Source: Rhodosporidiobolus odoratus (Eukaryota > Basidiomycota > Microbotryomycetes > Sporidiobolales > Sporidiobolaceae). From it: a stretch of DNA of 64,000 nt. The stretch is taken from contig JAOANU010000001.1 of NCBI GenBank assembly GCA_034387635.1, positions 1,550,001 to 1,614,000 on the forward strand, read 5' to 3'. The translations under genes and the position numbers were made by a program. The number at the start of each line of letters is the position of its first letter. Position 1 is the stretch's first letter. Shown here one piece after another: positions 57,430 through 64,000 of the stretch. Below the pieces are notes generated by a model. The model was not told the origin of the DNA, searched no databases, and saw only the letters and a list, made by a program, of their open reading frames with translations.

Positions 57430-60400
57430 ATGGCTTCTGAACGTACACCACTGCTCCAGCCGCGCCCGGCTGGTCGCGCATTGAGCGAGTCTACCTTTGG
57501 CGAAGAGGGGAACGAGGGCACCGTCACCGGTACGAGGTTGGGAGCTCGACCTGGGGGGAGGGTGATGTCAAGGGCAGCCAGTAAACAGCACTACTACGAT
57601 GAGGATGCTGTCATCAAGCGGTCAAACGTCTTCCTGACCATGTAAGTTTGTCCTCCCGTTCTCGTCCGACTCCGCAAGGCGTTTGCCTGCGCTGACTAAC
57701 GACGCTCGCCTCGAACAGCCACCGCGTCTACAAATTCATTGCGGGAAACTTTGACGTCGCCCTCAGCGATGAACAACTGCAAAGGTGTGTGCTGTTCTCT
57801 CAACCTCCGCGCTCTTTCTTCCACAGTGCAGCGCGGTACCTCCGAACCTCGGCACTGATCCTTAGCCATTGGCAGTCCCGCAATTGTGATCAATCTCATA
57901 CAACCGTCCGAAGACTTCCTCATGTCGCTGGACGAGCCATGTGTCGTCTACGCCCTCCTCCTCGCCCGAACTCAGTTTCTCCGAGACAGCTTATCCACCC
58001 TTACCTCAAGCTCGCTCAACCTGTCGCGAGCGAACGTCTGCGAGGTCCTGGCTGCCAAGCTATTGCGCGAACAAGGCTCGCAGAGCCTGCTCGATCGCAG
58101 TCGCTTCCTAGTCGGAGGATTTCATGCTTTTCAAGGTGCCAGCGACGAGGTACGTCAGCCTTCAGGAGTTTGAGTCCCTCCATCTTGCTAGTGACCTAGA
58201 TCTGACGCTTGTTACACGCTTGTCGCACAATCAGGTAATACAGCGCATCCGAGAGAAGGAGGGGTACTCGACTCGCGTCGGAACTCTCGCTGGTGCGGGC
58301 AAGATCAACGCCCTCGAACTGGCCATCATCGGCAAAGCGCGCAAGTTCATCAAGACGTCGATCACGCAGTCAGTAATCAAGGCGATTTACGACGGCCGGG
58401 TCACCTATTCTTCGTCCAGCTTTATCGATATTCTTCCCGATAAATGGAAGAACAAGGAGATTGCGCTGTATGACGTCCACAAGGCTCCTCTTCTCGACCA
58501 CTACCGGCTTCGTGTGCCGAAATATCGGTCCATCATCGAGTTTGCCTCCTTCCTGGTTCTTTTTGCCTCCTTTATACTCGTTATCGTCGACCGGCATGCG
58601 CAAGACGATAGCGCTCCAGCGACGGCCATCTCTTTTACCGAGGTTTGGTTCTTCATCTACAGGTGTGCCCTCTCGCCCGCACTGTCCATCGCATAAAGGC
58701 TAACTCGACAATGTGGGCCAGCCTGGGTCATTCGCTCGACAAGATCGCCTCGATACTGGAGCATGGGTGGTCAGTATACGCTCAAGGCCTGACTAATGGA
58801 CTTGATGCTGCGTGTCTACCGATCTATATCGCGGCCTTCGTCCTACGCGTTCAGAGCCTCATCACTGGTAACGCCCATACCAGCGATCGTGCATTTGCGA
58901 TCCTCTCGACCGCCGCTTGCATTCTCTTTCCCAGGTATGGACTCTTAAGAGCACAGTCCGGTTTCGTATACTGAAGTGATCCTCTGAACAGGCTCGCCTT
59001 CACGCTGGTAGCCAACAACCTGCTGGTTCTCAGTCTTCGGAACATGATTGTCGACTTTCTGTACTTGCTGAGGTTAGCCGATCTCTCCCCTTCTTCCATC
59101 AGAGCTGACTGAACTGTTTCGATGTTGGTCGTCAGCATCACCGTCTTCTGGTAAGTCGCCCTCCTTTCCCTGTTGTCGCTTCAAGCCGGGTCGTGGGAGG
59201 CACACTTGCGACGGAGTAGGCTCACATCCTGTTACGACAGCTTCGTCGGCTTCGTATTCGCGCTGAACCACCTCTCGGAAGGCGCATACTCCGTAGCCAC
59301 TATCAGCGAATGGTCCGTGCCTTTCACCCCGATCTCGCGCTACTTCTGGCCAAGGCTGATCAGTTTTCGCACAGGCTCGTCTTCATCTTCTTCGGTCTGG
59401 ACGGCTCCGGTATAGACGAGTCTCCAAGATTCGATCCCGTCCTCGGCCCAATTCTGTTCATCTCGTTTGCCGCCCTTTCAAACACCCTCCTCACTTCCGT
59501 CCTGGTCGCCATCTTGTCCACAACCTTCGCCAAGGTTGCAGAGGAACGTGTCGAGGAAGACATGTTCCGCAAGGCGGTCGCTGCTTTCGAAGGTGTGAAA
59601 GCCGGCGCCTTGTTCGATTGTGCGTCTTGCTCCCGAATACAATCTGCAGCAGCTAACTTGATCTCATTGATCGCACAGACGTTCCTCCGTTCAACCTCAT
59701 TGCTCTCGTGGTACTGTGGCCGCTCAGCCATGTGCTCTCGCCACGCTGGTTCCACAAGGTATGTTGACTTGCTGTCTATGGCCGCATCGGTTCCGCTGCT
59801 CATCGTTTTTTTGCGGTTGAACAGATCAACGTCCTCACCACACGGCTCATGTCTCTACCGATCCTGATACTGATCGCCCTCTACGAGCGCCAGTATGCTC
59901 AAGAGGCCGACTTCAACGAGTTGCGGCTAAAGATCAAGCGGTTCATCATGGCGAAACTTCCACACGCTTGGGCGCGAAAGCTGGACATACTCGAAGGGGC
60001 GCAGTGGGAGTGCGAAGCCGTCTTCGACTACGACGTACTCGGGAAGGAAGTCGAGTCACTGGACGAGGAGTGGGAGGACCTTCGAAATGGCCCCAACGAG
60101 GACGAGGAGGAAGCGCTCTACGGCGACACGGAGGTGACCAAAAGGTTGCTGAGTCAACGAGCTTCGGTCTTTCTCGACCCTGCTCGGATGGAGGCGGCTC
60201 GCAGGCAGAGAGAGGAAGGCCAAAGCGGGGTAGCCTCGAGTACGGCTTCCTTCCTTCAGGCGTCTACTCCACTGCCGCTGTCACGCCAACCCTCATTCGC
60301 GGACGACGCGGAGCCTTCGACCATCCGCGCTCCCAAAGCCTCTCCGAGACCGCCAATACCCGGTCTGCCTGCGACGTCTCCACCGGCCGCTTCTCTTTCC

Positions 60401-61003
60401 TCCTCCCCGCTTCGTCAGACCCATCAGGAGCCCGATGATACCCCCGAGGGCGTGTTCTACAAATCACCCCCAACCTCTCCTGGTCGCCGCAATGCGCCCC
60501 CCGCCACTCGTTTCGCCCCTCTCCCTCCCCGCGACAGCCCGGGCGCAGGAACTCGCGAGCTTCGCCGCTCGATGACTACTCGCGAACGTCTACCGGTCAA
60601 CGCTCACTCTCGCAGACGGTCGAGCTTTGGCAACGACGCCTTTGCCAAAATTGACTTTCCGGAGATGTCAACCTCGGCGCCGGCCAAGGAGTCTCCCTTG
60701 GCGAGGATGTACTCGATGCATCCCGGTACCGGCGACTTTGACGGTCTGGGAATGGGCAACGGGGGAAAAGGTGGCGCGGTACGGAGGAGATTGAGTCTTG
60801 GGCCGGCGACGGCGCAGCATATCCGTGGGGGGAGCGAAGGGCTTTCGTCATCGGCGGTGAGGAAGTGGCAGCAGCAGACGGCGGCGGCGACTTCGGCAAG
60901 TGAACCGAGTACGGAGGATCTAATGGGTTTGATTCAAGGACTCGTAAACACGGTCGCGAGGTTGGAGAAGAAGCTAGACGAGCAGCAGAAGAAGGACGAG
61001 TAA
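57430..61003 (+). CDS. YVC1: Vacuolar TRP-type cation channel (Yvc1/TRPY)
   Basis: Yvc1 releases Ca2+ from the vacuole upon osmotic or mechanical stress. The start at 57430 reads MASERTPLLQPRPAGRALSE, with an ERTPLL dileucine-type signal common in vacuolar proteins. The N-terminal cytosolic domain (IVINLIQPSEDFLMSLDEPC; YARTQFLRDS-like ALLLARTQFLRDSLSTL) is followed by membrane segments near 58540-59460: SIIEFASFLVLFASFILVIV, DAACLPIYIAAFVLRVQ, LAFTLVANNLLVLSLRNMIV, FVGFVFALNHL, and the pore region LVFIFFGLDGSGIDE. The last span LFISFAALSNTLLTSVLVAI and FDYVPPFNLIALVVLWPLSH are strongly TRPY-like. A 350-residue Ser/Pro-rich C-terminal tail ends in a coiled coil (LVNTVARLEKKLDEQQKKDE). TAA at 61001-61003. 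About ten introns. Confidence 0.9.
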
Positions 61004-61257
61004 GATACTGCAGTGTTTGTCGTTCTGTGTCCTTTTCTTTGTTGTTCTCAGCTGTTATCGTACCATTACCTCGTGCTGTCAATGGGCAAGGACTGCTCTC
61101 ACCATTGCCAGGCGTGTTCCAGATAGAGAAGGGAGGGTATAGGTACGGCAAACGAAGAGGGTAAGAACAAAAATAACTGCTTAGGGTATGCGAGATAAGT
61201 AGGGAATTGGAATGAGGGATGGGAGAAAAGGAAGAGTGACAGTGAGAGGAAGAAAAG

Positions 61258-64000
61258 CTAAGTCGTGGCAAACTCCAGGGTAGCCTTTGCCAAACCCCTC
61301 AACTTCGCTCTCGTTCCATTCTTGCCGCCTTGCCGGGGCTGGTGAGCATAGGAGAGGGTGTACTGGCTTTCTTCGTCGAGGACAGGAATGTTCGAGATGC
61401 AGCGCTCGATGGTGCGGTCGATAGGGAGTTGAGGCGCGACGCGGGCACAATCGAGGACTGTCGCGGCACTACGACCCATTTGCTGGAATTTGCTCCAGTT
61501 GACCTTGCCGTCTCGCAGATCGGTCTTGACTTCGTTGACGGCGGTAATGTCTTGTAGATGGACGCCGCTGAGGGAGGATAAAAGGGTCAAAGGTCAGTCC
61601 TGCCTTGCTTGAACCGGGCAGCAAAGGCAGAAAAACCCACAGGTAGGGAATCACATTGGCTCCCGATCCGGCGAGTGCCATGCGATAAGCCGCAAACGAC
61701 TTGGTAGCCGACATGAGCCTGTTCAAACTCCTCAACTTCTTGGGGAACCGATTCTTGTCCCCATCCGGTTGCTCCGGCCTCTGAGGTTGCAACCTCGGAT
61801 CGCCATCAAGTTTGGTCGTGACGAGATCCCAAGTATCATGTAAGCGAAAGATAGGTTGCGAGTTGAGACCGGCCAAGACGCCCATTAGAGAGTCAAAGTT
61901 TTCTTGCTCGCGGAGGGCGACGGCGACCATGAGCATTTTCTCGAGCATGCGAGTGCGGAATTTGATTTTGCCTTGGACGAGGATGAGCGTGGCTGTCCAA
62001 TTTGCGAGGTACTATAGAGACAGGACGAAGATTCAGGAAAACGATCAGCTCGGAAAGAAAGGACGAGGAAGAACGAAGCGCACATTGACGTAGGCGATCG
62101 AGCGCATGACAGTGCTTTCTGAGCTGCGTAGCGCGACCCTCGGGTTTGCCGGATCTCGAGGTGCCAGAACATGGCGAATGAGGTCGCGGGGCTGCTCGAA
62201 ACGCGAAAACGTCAGCCTTCCATGCCTTTTTCTGTCCCCACGTAGCAGCAGAATCGCAGCGGGACAGAGCGGGTACCTAGGAGGAGAGAAGATCAGCTCA
62301 CCGACATGCCACTAAACTGATCCCAAGCCAACCTCGTAATCTGCATCGCAACATCCTCCTCGCTCATCTCCAACACCGCATTCGAAACATCAACCAACAT
62401 CGCACTCGAAGGGTACTTCCCACCACTCCTCAACAAGCTGCTCGCCGCATCTTTACCCGCCCCAGCACCCGTACCAGCGGAGCTCCCTACGCTGCCCCCG
62501 TTTCCAGAATGGGTGAGAGCGCCGAGTCCGTCTCGGCCTGAATCTTGCGTGTCGAGCGTGGCGGTATCGCTGTCTAGACGGGGGGAGAAGGAAGACGTGG
62601 GAGGGATAGAGGAGGAGTCGGACGTGTCGATCGAGGCGGGGACGGAGAGGCGCGAGACAGTCTGACTGAGGGGATGAGAGGGTGCAAGAGAACTTGCTGA
62701 ATCGTAAGACGGCGCGAGGGAAGGCCGGCGGAGGGGCATGCCTGGATGAGGCGAAGCTTCTGTCGGCACAAGAGACTGTTGGGGCAGGGAAGCGGGGAGG
62801 GAACCAGGGGTATGGGGTGAGAATGCCCCGGCCGTAAAGGGGGCGTCGAGCGGTTTGTCCGGGAGAGCCCAGCTGGATTCGGGGTCGCCCATTGCGGAGA
62901 TGGGAGAGAGAAGAGGGACGAGTTCGAGGGCGAAGTGCGCGACCCAAGTCGCGCCACGCGGCAAGAGGCCTTCCAGGAAGGGTTGGAGAAGACCAAAGGT
63001 AGTCGGAGCGGTAAAGTCGCCTGGGTAAGTCTGCATCCAAGTCGCTAGGACTCCGCAGAGCCTGCGCAAGGTACTCGTCAGTCAGTCGATTCTCGGAAGC
63101 AGGTAGGTAGGGCGACGCACTTCATCTGCCCGAACCGACTTAGCAGCGGATCCGTCTTGTGGCGACTTGCAACAAACTCGAATCGGTCAATCAACTTCTC
63201 GAGCACATCGTAAGGGCGAGCGAAGCGGCGGTAAGTGATGAGGAACATGGTGATGAAGGTGTCATCTGTAGGGGCGGCCAGAAAGTCGGGTTTGAGAAGG
63301 TTAGCTGAGCGGTCTGGAACATCCGAGTGAGCAGAAACTCGAAGGACGCACCGTTGCCAGACACAGCAGCAAAGAGAAACTTGTCGATCACGTCCTCCCT
63401 TTCAAAGTACAAATCAAGAGCTGCGGTTTTCGAGCTGCGCTCGTTCAGGAACAACATGAGGCTTGGATCAGCATCGAAGCTTAGTGGGACGAACAAGGGA
63501 CACTGCGAGCAAGAGGAGACGCACCTCCTTCGATCCGTAGGCTGCGGCAGGACCACCGCTCCACGCATGGCGTCCCTCGCCCCCCTCCCAGTACCTCCCC
63601 CAGCACCGAATCCACTTCCATTTTCCACACGCCCCGCCACCTCCGCACTCGCTGCAAGAGACTCGACCGTCCTCGCGACCAAAGGTCTTCGAACTTGCTC
63701 TCCCTCTCCCGCTCCCTCGCCATGACCAACACCACTCTCCAACTCCAACTCCAAAGCCCCAGGTCCTCCTCCCCCTACGCCTAAATCCCCAAGCGCAACT
63801 CTAAGCGCCTCCTCCGCTTCTTGATCTAACGCAGCTTGTACGGCTTGCGCATCCGTCTCAGTCTCGATCTCTGATCGACTGCGCGCTGCAGCCTGATTGA
63901 GAGGCAGCGAAACGTTCATCGTTGGCGCTTCTTGCACCACGCTCAACCCGAGTCCAAGGGAATCCTGCCGCATGAGACCGCCGAGGCGGGGTGGTCGAGC
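61258..64000 (-). CDS. Ras guanine-nucleotide exchange factor (Cdc25-type), 5' end beyond right edge
   Basis: The C-terminal RasGEF catalytic domain is read from several exons: ITRLAWDQFSGMSVS, LEKMLMVAVALREQENFDSL with MGVLAGLNSQPIFRLHDTWD, NRLMSATKSFAAYRMALAGS, IPYL then GVHLQDITAVNEVKTDLRDG and KVNWSKFQQMGRSAATVLDC, ending at 61258. Ahead of it is a RasGEF N-terminal module: KFLFAAVSGNGASFEFLLTR, then FITMFLITYRRFARPYDVLE and LCGVLATWMQTYPGDFTAPT, then a Ser/Pro linker. The most 5' part seen is acidic and Gly-rich and remains open to base 64000 (ARPPRLGGLMRQDS), so the true start is probably outside. It would load GTP on Ras- or Rap/Bud1-type proteins. Which GEF it is (Cdc25, Bud5 or another) cannot be decided here. 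Confidence 0.85.

Overview
The window looks like nuclear DNA of a basidiomycete yeast, most likely a red yeast of the Microbotryomycetes (Rhodotorula/Rhodosporidium relatives). The grounds are a GC-rich sequence, compact genes on both strands, many short introns of roughly 50-100 nt, a strikingly frequent 5' splice site GTGCGT with CAG acceptors, and a single-copy housekeeping gene set whose proteins read as fungal. The lineage is inferred from these features; no marker gene was compared.

Left part (1-15 kb): a divergent pair, the TFIIH helicase gene SSL2/XPB (cut by the left edge) and VPS52 of the GARP tether; a block of decayed genes (two copies of an F-box/LRR-like family and a relic of a UPF0598-family gene); then a divergent pair made of the polarity scaffold SPA2 and the G-patch ribosome-biogenesis gene PXR1. 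Middle (15-32 kb): a gene-poor stretch, a third F-box-like relic diverging from the one intact UPF0598 gene, KEX1 carboxypeptidase only 30 nt behind it, a low-complexity orphan, valyl-tRNA synthetase with two in-frame starts, and the divergent pair TIP41/SEC13. Right part (32-64 kb): a DOMON-cytochrome b561 membrane protein, a Cys-rich protein of unknown function, the UAF1/WDR48 homologue, two orphan genes, 2-dehydropantoate reductase diverging from an AIM18/46-like chalcone-isomerase-fold protein, glyoxalase I, a long Pro/Ser/Gln-rich orphan, a second UPF0598 relic, the vacuolar TRP channel YVC1, and a RasGEF running off the right edge.

Most genes are unrelated housekeeping functions and form no pathway cluster. 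The most unusual structure is a module made of a UPF0598 gene and an F-box/LRR-like gene in divergent orientation, present as an intact/decayed copy near 16.4-18.7 kb, an inverted decayed copy at 6.7-8.6 kb, and a truncated copy at 56.7-57.3 kb that ends about 145 bp before the YVC1 start codon. Other notable points are the dual-start VAS1 gene with a cluster of Gcn4-type sites, an 8-nt microexon in glyoxalase I and a GC-AG intron in PXR1. Exon boundaries were read by eye from frame continuity and splice signals, so whole-gene spans are more certain than individual junctions.
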